Source: Blastobasis lacticolella (lineage: Eukaryota; Arthropoda; Insecta; Lepidoptera; Blastobasidae). From it: a stretch of DNA of 64,000 nucleotides. The position numbers and the translations under genes are program-made. This document shows positions 34,201 through 39,279 of the stretch, piece by piece. Positions within the stretch are counted from its first letter, which is position 1. The number at the start of each line of letters is the position of its first letter. The stretch covers positions 16,988,200 through 17,052,199 of the forward strand of contig LR990052.1 of the NCBI GenBank assembly GCA_905147135.1. The letters are read 5' to 3'. Under the pieces are notes generated by a model. It was not told where the DNA came from. It did not search any database and worked only from the letters and a program-made list of their open reading frames with translations.

Positions 34201-36496
34201 TAATATACTCGATAATATACGTGATGAAAGCATAGGGTTACTTGGAATTACGGGGTCATATTGATCACTTACTTTTTGTATTAAGTTTTACAGGAAAGTT
34301 GGTTGATTTTCAGTAATTCCACTTGTCACTGTTGTCACACGTTGCATGCTTTGTTTGCATGAAAATAACACTTATTTGAGAGAGAAAACTAAGTGATTTT
34401 ACCCAGCAAATCAAAGTAACCCCATTTTTTCGGTATACATCTAATAAATAATAAATATGCTTGGACAAATTCACGCGCCATCTAGCCCCAAAGTAAGCAA
34501 AGCGGTGTTAGATAACTGTTAACCAACTGAACTTTCATTTAGCTCAGAATCAGAACTTTCAGTCATTTTGGCGTTAATGTCCCGGTTATGCTCTCGCGCA
34601 CGAAGGCCCGGGGTCCGCTTTGACCAACCGTTTGACCGTCAAATGAGATGTTATTTCTAAAAAATCTAATCAGCTGTTGTTTCCCCAGCGAGGAGCAGTA
34701 CATCTGCGTGGACTACTGCGCGCGGCCCTTATTGGAGACGAGCTCGGCGGAGGCGGCGGCCGGCGCGAGGCACGCTTTACTGCTTACACTGCTGGAGAAC
34801 CACCGAGGACGGACCGTGGAGATGGTGAGTGCACTAGCTTTCTTTATAAGAACCAGACAGGCATTTGACCGCCATCTTATCTGGAGTCTGACAGCCTGAC
34901 TCAATATAATCGTAATGACTATCGCGAGTTCGAATTTCCACTAGATGACGCCACTGGCGACAACTGCCAGCAAACTACTCCGTAGTTTGGCAGCTTTCAA
35001 ATTAAATTCCTACTCGTAACTCTTACTGAGTAAACTTTTTATTTATTTGTATTATCTTAATAATACAAATAAATAAAAAGTTTACTCAGTAAGAGTCGGA
35101 CCTTAGTCCGTTCTCAAAATACCTCGCGATATTGGTCAGAATCAAATCAGCTCTAAGTTGACTGTTGGTTTTCAGCCAATAGAACGGCTCTATTTTGGCA
35201 GTGACTATACCTTACACGACAGTGACCCCACTGGTGGAACAGAGCCACAGATACACACGTCCAACTTATTACACCTATTTTTTCGTCAAGTGTTAAAAAA
35301 GGAAAAGAAAAGCCGAACTTTGCCACCAGGATGCCTGTTGTGCCATTTATTACTTGGCCTGTTATTCGCTATGTATTTCCTGTGCACAATAAATAAATAG
35401 AATGACGATAACTATAAAATCCCTTCCCCCCGCAGCTAATGTCGTGTCCCTCCGAGACGGACCTCTCCCGGTGGTCGGAGGCGCTGTGCCGCTCGGCGGG
35501 CGGGGCGGAGGGCGAGTGCGTGTACGCGGGCTGGGACTGCCCGCAGGTGGCCGCGCTGTACGCGTACGCGCCCGCGCAGCCTGACGAGCTACCGCTGGCC
35601 GAGGGGGACGTGGTCAATGTTACCAGGAAGACTAGTGAAGGTGGGTGGTCACTTTTTTTTTTGTCTTTTTTTTTAATACAGGTCTACAGTAATGCAGGAC
35701 CGATTCCTAAATGCACGCTGAAGGAGTCCCCAGATGTAAGGTCTGAGAAGTAAGGTTCGTTGTCAAAATACTTTCGTGTAATTGGACAGAAACAATTGTT
35801 ATAAAATGAGGGATCGATTCTAGGTCGAGGTGCGGCCATGGTCCTACGGCGTACGTCACTCGACCGTTGCCAATTAGGACAACGCCAATGACAGGGTTTT
35901 ATTTTGATATCAGACCTCAGTTCTCGGTGCCATCTCGAATGGAGAAAACCCTCGGTGGCAATGGGCTCTGGTCAGATCTACCGAAGAACCGACAACCAGA
36001 AAACGAGTTCTGCTTGAGTGAAGACCGCGACTCGGCAAACATTATATAGGACGCCATCCGTCTCGATGGAGTGACGATTTGCAGACAGGTACAGGTGGAT
36101 GCTAGATGCGGCCGAAGAACGCATTGGCGCCCTGCGATGGAGGCCTAAATCCAGCAGTAGCCTACAATATGCAGATTATGGTGACGAATAATATTTAGTA
36201 GACTTTGTCGGGCGTTTTGACATGTTATATTGGAACAAGGCTTAAACAGATGGCCCGCTTGCCTTTTTGTCTGCCGTATAACATAAAAAAGAAAAAATCT
36301 GTCTAATGTTCGCCCTATTCCCCATCCAGGTTGGTACTACGGCGAGCGAACCCGGGACGGCGTGCAAGGCTGGTTCCCGGGCGCCTACACCGCCGAGATC
36401 GCGTCCGCACACGTGCGCGCGCGCAACCTGCGACAGCGATATCGCCTGCTCGCTCTCTCCGGAACCTACCTTGGACAGAAGAAGAAACCGCTCTGA
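4132..36496 (+). CDS. Exn: Ephexin-type Rho guanine nucleotide exchange factor (5' partial, 15 exons)
   Basis: The joined exons are 4132-4253, 5946-6075, 6744-7242, 7763-7950, 20648-20777, 26051-26195, 28386-28566, 29180-29362, 29778-29982, 31132-31300, 31926-32065, 33042-33191, 34689-34824, 35436-35640 and 36330-36496. All junctions are GT-AG and reading phase is kept throughout, giving about 916 residues plus TGA. A low-complexity Tyr/Pro/Ser N-terminal region is followed by a DH domain (conserved block FLMLPMQRVTRLPLL), a PH domain and an SH3 domain (ALYAYAP, DELPLAEGD, GWFPGAY), ending in RARNLRQRYRLL. This DH-PH-SH3 order and tail match the ephexin family, which activates Rho GTPases downstream of Eph receptors; Drosophila Exn acts at the neuromuscular synapse. 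The first exon here starts in phase 1 with no ATG, so 5' exons lie upstream of the window. An internal ATG in good context (GCCATGG, 6749) could start a shorter isoform. Family call is firm; the exact orthologue symbol is inference. Confidence 0.9.
4254..5945 (+). other. Exn intron
   Basis: Contains the SINE at 4314-4532 and a decayed fragment with a GTCGAGATGATTGTTAGC motif shared with 21160 (about 5040-5240). A TTCGAA-rich imperfect inverted repeat lies at about 5737-5785. Nothing else is recognised. Confidence 0.5.
4314..4532 (+). mobile_element. SINE family A fragment lacking the tRNA head
   Basis: The copy starts with GGTGAGGGAAAACATGGTGA and ends CACAACCGGGACATTAACGC CAAGATGATAAT. It matches the 32-kb copy without its first 130 bp. 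Confidence 0.85.
5946..6075 (+). CDS. Exn: Exn exon b: basic segment
   Basis: The exon runs from a CCCCAG acceptor to a GTATGT donor. It encodes a Pro/Ala stretch, then a basic helix-like segment (QRTMRQIKRNLTKRYS). The basic part may be a membrane or nuclear targeting patch, which is inference. The phase leaves one base and joins in frame to exon c. Confidence 0.75.
6439..6449 (-). terminator. Pol III terminator of tRNA-Glu copy 1
   Basis: An uninterrupted run of 11 T on the minus strand starts 4 nt after the tRNA 3' end, as expected for RNA polymerase III termination. Confidence 0.8.
6454..6524 (-). tRNA. tRNA-Glu (anticodon CTC), copy 1
   Basis: The minus strand reads a 71-nt cloverleaf. 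The 7-bp acceptor stem pairs TCCGATA with TATCGGA, the D arm contains TGGTCTAGTGGCTAGGAT, the anticodon loop CTCTCAC carries anticodon CTC, and the T arm contains GGGTTCGATTC, which is also the B box. No CCA is encoded. An 11-T run on the minus strand (6439-6449) lies 4 nt downstream as a Pol III terminator. The gene lies antisense inside an Exn intron. It is identical to copy 2. Confidence 0.96.
6585..6593 (-). terminator. Pol III terminator of tRNA-Glu copy 2
   Basis: A run of 9 T on the minus strand starts 6 nt after the tRNA 3' end; a second 5-T run follows at 6579-6583. Confidence 0.8.
6600..6670 (-). tRNA. tRNA-Glu (anticodon CTC), copy 2
   Basis: This 71-nt gene is identical in sequence to copy 1 and sits 146 bp from it in the same orientation. 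Its 5' flank resembles that of copy 1 (both contain a GTTGCT... CGAAAATCG... CTGACCT pattern), so a unit of tRNA plus 5' flank was duplicated. A 9-T run on the minus strand (6585-6593) is the likely terminator. Its 5' end is only 73 nt from the start of Exn exon c. Confidence 0.96.
6744..7242 (+). CDS. Exn: Exn exon c: tyrosine-motif and SH3-ligand region
   Basis: This 499-nt exon is the largest of the gene. It encodes several potential phosphotyrosine docking sites (TYDVPKK, PIYANS, HVYSNIS) and a class II SH3-ligand-like stretch (MPPPLPEKTP), then Ser/Thr-rich sequence with SRKTYFSFKSRFRR. YDVP resembles a Crk SH2 target and YxN a Grb2 SH2 target; these assignments are inference from general consensus rules. 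The ATG at 6749 has a strong context and could initiate a short isoform. Two tRNA-Glu genes lie immediately upstream in antisense. Confidence 0.85.
7243..7762 (+). other. Exn intron
   Basis: AT-rich intron with no gene. Sequence around 7380-7650 (GCAGAGGCCT, CGAAACTTTGATACGCTTTA, TTGTCCGCCACTACAGGGCAAAGGCCT) resembles, in reverse orientation, part of the intron at 29440-29700, which suggests a shared decayed transposon. Confidence 0.45.
7763..7950 (+). CDS. Exn: Exn exon d: proline-rich linker
   Basis: The exon lies between a CCCCCAG acceptor and a GTAGGC donor. It is GC-rich and encodes a linker with six consecutive prolines (PAVPPPPPPAPHSP) ending TDLSAVNE. Phase fits both neighbours. The last ~15 nt of the exon with the donor and ~50 nt of intron are repeated just downstream at about 8002-8058. 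Confidence 0.75.
8048..8440. mobile_element. MITE-like fold-back element
   Basis: The left arm (8048-8166) and right arm (about 8331-8440) are imperfect reverse complements over ~115 bp. Both carry GCAAAAAGCGTGAG, a GTGGAAT motif and AATTTTGTATCAC, separated by ~165 bp. No transposase is encoded. Confidence 0.75.
8441..9969. other. Exn intron stretch with no recognised gene
   Basis: AT-rich sequence; short open frames here do not resemble known proteins. A stretch at 9740-9840 (TTCACACACGACGCAAATTC and following) is moderately GC-rich and looks like old repeat sequence. Nothing can be named. Confidence 0.4.
9970..10230 (+). mobile_element. Interspersed repeat family C copy
   Basis: Carries AGTCCACTGCAGGACTTAG, GCGGGTTAGAGATCGCAGTG and ACGACACCCATGAGTGTAAG, shared with copies at 32735, 50378, 54458, 54866 and 56222. 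It is likely a SINE; no tRNA-like head is visible. Confidence 0.85.
10231..12793. other. Exn intron stretch with no recognised gene
   Basis: No supported feature. A block at 11360-11700 (CACCCTCCGGTATAGCGGTT onward) is GC-richer and open in one frame for 86 codons but matches nothing I recognise; it may be an old transposon remnant. Confidence 0.4.
12794..13042 (+). repeat. Direct repeat, two copies of about 105 bp
   Basis: Copies at 12794-12895 and 12936-13042 share TTTTTCTAGGAGTAA, TGCGATAAGT, CAGTAGCTGCAGTT and CTGTCGGCGTACTGT in the same order. They are separated by about 40 bp. Confidence 0.85.
14440..14476 (-). repeat. (ATGATT)n-like 3' tail of the LINE
   Basis: Five near-perfect units of ATAATC/TAATCATAATC on the plus strand mark the 3' terminus of the element. 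The adjoining TTTATTCAGTCAT motif recurs near a second LINE tail at 22760. Confidence 0.7.
14902..17790 (-). CDS. Non-LTR retrotransposon ORF2: endonuclease and reverse transcriptase
   Basis: A long open frame without stops encodes an APE-type endonuclease followed by reverse transcriptase. The frame is open from about 17788, beginning with IRILHQNISGLL; the first ATG is a few codons after 17682, so the true start is uncertain. Endonuclease motifs are LCITEHN, LCGDFNID and DMALSDHA. RT motifs are YRPVALLPVISKIFEKII, NGFRKDKTT, AIFMDMSKAFDRVDH, YGVPQGSVLGPLLFLIFIND and the catalytic FADDNTIFF. The domain order and motifs fit a jockey/CR1-group LINE. It is inserted antisense in the 12.7-kb Exn intron. 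Absence of frameshifts suggests a fairly recent insertion. Confidence 0.93.
17753..18440 (-). pseudogene. Non-LTR retrotransposon ORF1 fragment (esterase-like?)
   Basis: The open frame upstream of ORF2 ends in TAA at about 17753 and reads back to about 18437 with one internal TGA near 18305. Its sequence includes RFLVTFGDIGTPNVGVDIL and RDYFVVMIGEEDF. It resembles the SGNH/esterase-type ORF1 domains of CR1-like LINEs, a weak similarity judged by eye. It overlaps ORF2 by about 35 nt in a different frame across an A/T-rich stretch with seven consecutive T. Confidence 0.45.
18441..20647. other. Exn intron stretch; no gene
   Basis: Contains a GC-richer block at 18450-19020 of unknown function and a reversed transposon tail at 19785-19948. 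An alternative promoter near 18950-19000 is conceivable but unsupported. Confidence 0.35.
19785..19948 (-). mobile_element. Retrotransposon 3' tail fragment
   Basis: Read on the minus strand it starts ATCTATACTAATATTATAAA, continues with a CAAAAACTACTGGACCGATT motif and a CCCGAGTGACAAGGGCTAC motif. This pattern is a common insect, especially lepidopteran, interspersed tail; a related start occurs at 39420. Confidence 0.6.
20648..20777 (+). CDS. Exn: Exn exon e: linker with basic start
   Basis: After a 12.7-kb intron, this exon encodes ELKRLLPTLSRKEKAPRAR followed by a Pro/Thr/Ala-rich stretch ending NTSW. The acceptor is AAACAG and the donor is GTAAGT. The tryptophan codon is split and completed by the next exon. 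No known domain is seen. Confidence 0.75.
22030..22110 (+). mobile_element. Transposon tail with TTTTTCGTCGGGG motif
   Basis: The motif CACAGATACACACGTCACAC TTATAATACTCC followed by TTTTTCGTCGGGGATTAAAA recurs at 35240-35300, 52990-53060 and 61690-61862, marking one dispersed family. Confidence 0.6.
22296..22630 (+). mobile_element. SINE family A, nearly full length, B box decayed
   Basis: Matches the 32-kb copy from its tRNA-related head (GAGCGTCGGTAGCCTAG) to ACATTAACGCCAAGATGA. The B box reads GGGCTAGAAGCCC, so it should be inactive. It is flanked by similar ~28-bp sequences (CTAAATAAATTG...TTATTTATTT), possibly a target-site duplication. Confidence 0.85.
22735..22935 (-). mobile_element. 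Second LINE 3' end fragment
   Basis: A run of AAATAAATAAATAATCATTTATTTCAG followed by AT-rich sequence with TGTCAA motifs resembles the 3' tail of the 14.4-kb LINE in reverse orientation. Only the 3' terminal ~200 bp is present and it has no coding capacity. Confidence 0.5.
23750..24415 (+). repeat. Tandem repeat, four units of about 155-175 bp
   Basis: Each unit has an ACATCTAATGAGACGAAAAA-like start, AACAACGGGGCCATCCTCCT, a CCTTTCCGCGTTACAATATG-like core and a GTCACCGCGGGTCCC-like end. The units have diverged from one another and lie in an Exn intron. Confidence 0.85.
26051..26195 (+). CDS. Exn: Exn exon f: Ser-rich linker ending EPLYQFYNAAKVE
   Basis: The exon encodes WYAEAGLYPAGN, then Ser/Gly-rich sequence, then EPLYQFYNAAKVE. 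The EPLYQ-Y motif before the DH domain is typical of ephexins. It starts after CACCAG and ends before GTAATT, leaving in phase 0. Confidence 0.85.
27110..27360 (+). mobile_element. RTE-like LINE coding fragment
   Basis: Sequence around GATGGATTGTGCAATGACG...GTGTGAATGACGACATGAGA...GGAAGAAAGAGACGTATTGC resembles the C-terminal coding end of RTE-type LINEs (WMDxVNDDM...DWKRKTxCADP). It also matches 33590-33750. It is broken. Confidence 0.55.
28192..28320 (-). mobile_element. SINE family A fragment, reverse orientation
   Basis: Contains TCTGACCTCCGTGACCCTGT, GGTTATCCATGCACACACAC (degenerate) and GTCGCCTGAATGTGCAGG, the reverse complement of the SINE middle. Confidence 0.8.
28386..28566 (+). CDS. 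Exn: Exn exon g: pre-DH segment
   Basis: The exon encodes an acidic start (DTGDSDSDAYEAS), a Gly/Ala-rich stretch, and TLWCEVPEVVNSAVL. The TLWCE-PEV motif just before the DH domain is an ephexin hallmark. The donor is GTAAGT. Part of this exon and the following intron are duplicated in the next intron (about 28719-28880). Confidence 0.9.
28719..29030 (+). repeat. Decayed tandem copies of Exn exon g and its intron start
   Basis: 28719-28880 repeats GTGTCCCCGCAGGCG, CCTCCGCCATGGCGCTGGTG and CACTTAAGCAAAAGTCGCC from 28440-28650, with the real exon end and donor deleted. 28930-29030 repeats a later piece (GTGGCCTCTATTTTG...GTACGAAGC). These are not usable exons. Confidence 0.85.
29180..29362 (+). 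CDS. Exn: Exn exon h: start of DH domain (CR1)
   Basis: The exon encodes AQKRLQEAKFELLTSEASYL followed by NSLNVLEAHFIAHPAF and DWETLFSTILP. This is the first conserved helix of a Dbl-homology domain, which contacts the GTPase switch region. Acceptor CCACAG and donor GTTAGA. Confidence 0.92.
29363..29777 (+). other. Exn intron
   Basis: 415-bp intron. 29440-29660 contains GCCTTTGCCCATGC and GAAGATGCGGAGTGAG motifs, related in reverse to the intron at 7380-7650. No gene. Confidence 0.45.
29778..29982 (+). CDS. Exn: Exn exon i: DH domain middle
   Basis: The exon encodes VRKCSQLLMVELERCWQGSV followed by IAERHFHVYVKYCEHQALMV and a helical tail. The FHVYVKYC segment corresponds to the second conserved region of DH domains. 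The donor is GTTAGT. Confidence 0.92.
30535..30790 (+). mobile_element. Interspersed repeat family B copy
   Basis: Carries GGCAGACAAACAGGCATGCG, CACCTGATGGAAAGTGGTCA, CATCAGCAACACCAGG, CACTGTGGCTGGGAGCTCAT and CGTACGAGCAAGAAACG. Confidence 0.88.
30838..30953 (+). repeat. Decayed partial duplicate of Exn exon j acceptor region
   Basis: ACAACAAAGAAACTTATATT, TCAAACGACTAA and the acceptor plus exon start (CCCCCAGACCGGAATCCCAC, GTGCCAGTCGCTGTCGCTGC ACTC) mirror 31070-31176. The copy breaks off after about 45 exon nucleotides. Confidence 0.88.
31132..31300 (+). CDS. Exn: Exn exon j: DH domain CR3
   Basis: The exon encodes SLSLHSFLMLPMQRVTRLPL followed by LMDAVLKNLAR, the canonical third conserved DH helix that forms the GTPase-binding surface. 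Acceptor CCCCCAG, donor GTGAGT. A decayed copy of its first ~45 nt with flanking intron lies at about 30838-30953. Confidence 0.95.
31301..31925 (+). other. Exn intron
   Basis: 625-bp AT-rich intron with poly-T/poly-A runs; nothing recognised. Confidence 0.5.
31926..32065 (+). CDS. Exn: Exn exon k: end of DH and DH-PH linker
   Basis: The exon encodes FVSQCNEGARTTEAVEEMLR and then a Pro-rich DH-PH junction (IEFPPALRDPPELGPAIGRR). Acceptor CCGCAG, donor GTGAGT. It leaves two bases and joins in frame. Confidence 0.9.
32113..32452 (+). mobile_element. tRNA-derived SINE family A, most complete copy
   Basis: The head carries a Pol III A-box-like TGGCCGAAGGTTA and a perfect B box GGTTCGAATCC (about 32164-32174), followed by CACTGCGGCCATGT and a ~270-bp body found in ten other places in the window. 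It lies in an Exn intron, same strand. Family B sequence (ACGGCAGACA-GCATG) occurs at both ends, so it may be nested in a family B copy. Confidence 0.9.
32462..32690 (+). mobile_element. Interspersed repeat family B copy
   Basis: Carries ACGGCAGACAGGCATGCGGG, CCACCTGATGG, CATCAGCAACACCAGGGGCG and GTCATAGTCCAAAGGAAACA. It directly follows the SINE A copy. Confidence 0.88.
32735..32880 (-). mobile_element. Interspersed repeat family C copy, reverse
   Basis: Contains GTGTGGTGTCCGGCAGAGTA, CCCCTTACACTCGTGGGTGT and GGCAGCAGCGTTTTCCATTG, the reverse complement of the end of the family C repeat. Confidence 0.85.
32969..33018 (+). repeat. Four near-copies of ACGATATCCT just before an acceptor
   Basis: ACGATATCC occurs at 32969, 32981, 32995 and 33009, within 25-75 nt of the acceptor of Exn exon l. 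Confidence 0.85.
33042..33191 (+). CDS. Exn: Exn exon l: PH domain N-terminal half
   Basis: The exon encodes RWLVRSGEMTQLIW and YLFLFNDLLIITKKK. The LFLFNDLL strand is characteristic of PH domains next to DH domains. Four near-copies of an ACGATATCC motif lie in the intron just upstream of its acceptor. Confidence 0.92.
33590..33750 (+). mobile_element. RTE-like LINE coding fragment
   Basis: Shares ATGGACTGTGTGAATGGCGA CATG, GTCGAGATGACGAGTAATAG and GGCAGAAAGAGACGCATTGT with the 27.2-kb fragment. It resembles the C-terminal end of RTE LINEs and is not intact. Confidence 0.55.
33752..33930 (+). mobile_element. SINE family A fragment
   Basis: Contains GAATGTGTAACCATGATCCA ATCTGGTCAGG, CCTGGTAGCAGGGTGACGG and CCTGGATCATGGTCAAGGCG. 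Confidence 0.85.
33961..33981 (+). repeat. (TAGA)n microsatellite
   Basis: Five uninterrupted TAGA units. Confidence 0.9.
34564..34630 (-). mobile_element. SINE family A 3' end, reverse
   Basis: TTGGCGTTAATGTCCCGGTT and CCCGGGGTCCGC are the reverse complement of the SINE A end. Confidence 0.8.
34689..34824 (+). CDS. Exn: Exn exon m: PH domain middle
   Basis: The exon encodes SEEQYICVDYCARPLLE, an Ala-rich loop, and ALLLTLLENHRGRTVEM. It continues the PH fold from exon l. Acceptor CCCCAG, donor GTGAGT, phase 0 at the 3' end. Confidence 0.9.
35019..35096. repeat. Perfect 37-bp inverted repeat (hairpin) with 4-nt loop
   Basis: The arms 35019-35055 and 35060-35096 are exact reverse complements, beginning ACTCTTACTGAGTAAAC and ending GTATTAT, separated by CTTA. 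It lies in an Exn intron. Confidence 0.95.
35436..35640 (+). CDS. Exn: Exn exon n: PH C-terminal helix and SH3 start
   Basis: The exon encodes the final PH helix (SETDLSRWSEAL) and then the SH3 start CPQVAALYAYAPAQPDELPL and EGDVVNVTRKTSEG. ALYAYAP and the acidic DELPLAEGD loop are standard SH3 motifs. Donor GTGGGT. Confidence 0.93.
35745..35860 (+). mobile_element. Interspersed repeat family D copy
   Basis: The core GTTGTCAAAATAC...ATTGGACAGAAACAA recurs at 58597 and, reversed, at 53380-53440. It is probably a short non-autonomous element. Confidence 0.55.
36050..36190 (+). mobile_element. LINE-like coding fragment
   Basis: Reading CGATGGAGTGACGATTTGCA...AGGTGGATGC...GGCCGAAGAACGCATTGGCG CCCTGCG resembles the RWSDDL...RWMxxAxxRxxWRxLR end of RTE-type LINEs. 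It is a short fragment. Confidence 0.45.
36330..36496 (+). CDS. Exn: Exn exon o: SH3 C-terminal half and stop
   Basis: The exon encodes GWYYGERTRDGVQGWFPGAY, completing the SH3 ligand groove, followed by the ephexin-like tail RARNLRQRYRLLALSGTYLG, then a basic KKK end and TGA at 36494-36496. Confidence 0.95.
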
Positions 36497-38490
36497 CACA
36501 TAAGCCTGTGGCAGGACGGGAGACTAACGTGATTGGTCGCCCAGCAGCCAATGACAATCGAATAGAACTGTAGGAAGTGTTAGTGGATATGGCCAATGCT
36601 GCAATGGTGGAAGAGGGTTTAGCTGTGTGATCATAAGAATTAAAGCAGCTTCCGACTTGGAATTATATGTATGCCTTGGACGTACTGTCAGCTTATCTGA
36701 TGCTTTGGACCTACCAAATGTGACTCACATGTTCACATGCATTTGCGAATGTGGTTGTAACGAAAACAATTGCGTCAACGTTTCCTATTTCGGATGTGAC
36801 GACAATCAATTCTTTATGCCACGTCTTGGTTTAAACCATTTGTGACCTTATCGTTTAGTTTTACAATACTATCAAACAATAGCTCTATTGTAATAATCGC
36901 GTAATGTTGAAATAAGTAAAAATAATTGTCACAGGAAGGTGATGCAATACGCAGTGTTTACATAGCTGCCATTACTAACGACTCATTTAGAGGGCTATAA
37001 CTGCTGAGAAATATTTTGACTGTTAACAGTCATTGAACTGAAATGATCTTTCTTACAAAAGGCGAAGCAGCAAGCCTTGATTGCTCTTTATTAGGACTGA
37101 TTTAGAACGCGTTTGGAATTAAATTGGGAAGCATAATATCGAAACCGTACCGCGGCCTTAAATAGTATGAAAGAATAACAAGAGTACTTTTTTGTCTCTC
37201 GTAAAATACATCACAATGTATATTTCCACACCCATAGAGATAGAATAACTATTTTAATAAAACCAACGTGTAGGAATGTATTTATGCAATTTTCTTGCAC
37301 ATTGAGAGAGTTGTTAGGTACTATTGCGTGCTGCACTTATAAATTACTTACGGTAGAATTTATAGGTGACTTTGTATTATCGCACATTTAAATCAGTTAC
37401 TGGCGTAACATGCTTATTTTATGTAGTTACAGTCCAGTATACCGTCCATACACTGCCTTATTGATAGCTATAATTATTTTATCAGCTCTTACTAGAGTAT
37501 TTTGGTGCATTTTCATCGTTGTAACTATGTAAACTTTCTCACAAATCAGTTGTGGTGAGATCGCTAACAAACACAGCTAGTTAAATATATGTATACGTGT
37601 TTTTGATTATGTCAATGTATTAGAGAAATAATCGAGTTATGATGCCCGCTAAACTGTTTTTTACTTAATTTGATGCAGTTGCGCTTAACGTCAGTCAAAT
37701 TAGCTTATGAATCTCTTTAAGAATACTGTCGAATTCCTAATATCGGCAGACAGACAATAAGTTTTTAAAGCTTTATAACTTCTTTAAAAAATTTCGTTTC
37801 CAATATTTTAAAGCTCTTAATATTGTTATTAAATATAACATGGCTAATGTTTGTAATATAGCAGGATGTCTAACTTTCTTATTTTCCTGTTACCAACCTT
37901 AATAAATAATATAATGTATCCAGGGACCACTACTATAGTCGAGTATTACATGAATTAACTAGTTATATTGCACCAGTAACATGAATTTTGGTGCTTGTAG
38001 TTTACCATTATATAACTATTTGTGCTCTGTAAGAGTGTTATAAGCCTTGTTTTGTGTTTAGTTGTGAGATGTACAGTTACGTTTGAGATTCGCTGGATTA
38101 GTGTACAGTATATAAAGTATATAGTTATAATTATCTTTTGGATGTTTACTGACTAGTTTAATAAATAAGTATTGTAGTGTAACTTTATGTATTTTTCTCT
38201 ACTTTCTAACATATTTTTCACACATCACTTGCCCGCTACATTTCTAAAATTACCTAGTCATAAGCGGATGAGTATTTTATCTTTTTTCTATTGAAATTAA
38301 TATTCTTCTGATTGATTTGAACATTCCGATGATGGCAACAACTTATCAATACACAAGATTATTGAATATGAAATTATTTACTATTTTTAAGTACTTAAAT
38401 TATTTGTTGTATGAGACTTTTTAAATGTAAGTCTATGGGATTTATTTATAGTATAATAATTTTATCAAATAAATGGTTCTGTAATAAATC
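36497..38490 (+). other. Probable Exn 3' untranslated region
   Basis: This AT-rich stretch follows the Exn stop codon and shows no coding potential and no member of the repeat families seen elsewhere in the window. Canonical AATAAA hexamers lie at 38160-38165, 38468-38473 and 38483-38488, the last two being the likely end of the transcript. Assignment is inference from position. Confidence 0.55.
38468..38488 (+). terminator. Candidate Exn poly(A) signals
   Basis: Two AATAAA hexamers occur 15 nt apart (38468 and 38483), followed by a T-rich stretch, at the end of the presumed Exn 3' UTR. Confidence 0.45.
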
Positions 38491-39279
38491 TTGTTTATAA
38501 TTTCATCTGTTCGCGTATCGAATTGATTTCCTCACTGCTTTAACGTGCTCTATTGGTGAAAGAGTTTCAATGCTTTATGTTTCATGTTATGAAAAGAAAC
38601 AATTCTTGAAAAATATTTCATTATCATTATTATTCTTTTTATCATTATCACATACATAGTGCGTGATCAAGCTCTCAATATTTCTAAATTAAAAAAGCTC
38701 ATAACAAAAATATAACTTCATGTCAACAGTAGTAGCAAATAAATAGAAAAAAAATATCTTACAATTAAAAAGGAGATATAAAAATTATTGTTAAATCAGA
38801 TCATGATCAATCTCAAAGACAAATTAATAATACATGGACAGATTATTTTTTACATTCCAATATGCACAATAGTTTAACTGAAACTGAATTAAACTTACTG
38901 CCTATAATTATTTATGTTCTGTACACATTCATAAAAATAAACATTTTACTTATCCTGAATTATGCTTACAGCCTATTATTATGTGACCAGGGGAGTTTTA
39001 CTATCTATTTGTTATTTAACAATGTAACATTTGTGCAAATATAGTCAATATAAAAAGTTTAAAAGTACAACAAAGTTGAAATGTAGAACAAAAATGTAAG
39101 AGTGATACAATATTCATTCTAGTATGTAAATAAATCTTGCAATTTTTGTTCTTTGCTTCAACTGATAAATTTATAAAAATATTTAGAAACAACTAGATCA
39201 CCTTTTTTAGAAAACAGTGGAATGATAGAGTCAGTCAAATCTGAAATTGTAGTTTCGACCATAGAATTAAAGATCACAT
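38491..39279 (-). other. Convergent intergenic region / p24 3' UTR
   Basis: AT-rich region between the ends of Exn (plus) and the p24 gene (minus). No clear minus-strand AATAAA was found close to the p24 stop. No other feature seen. Confidence 0.4.

Larger units (their letters stand above)
33192..34688 (+). other. Exn intron
   Basis: Contains RTE-like fragment 33590-33750, SINE A fragments 33752-33930 and 34564-34630 (reverse), and a short TAGA microsatellite (33961-33981). No gene. Confidence 0.5.
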
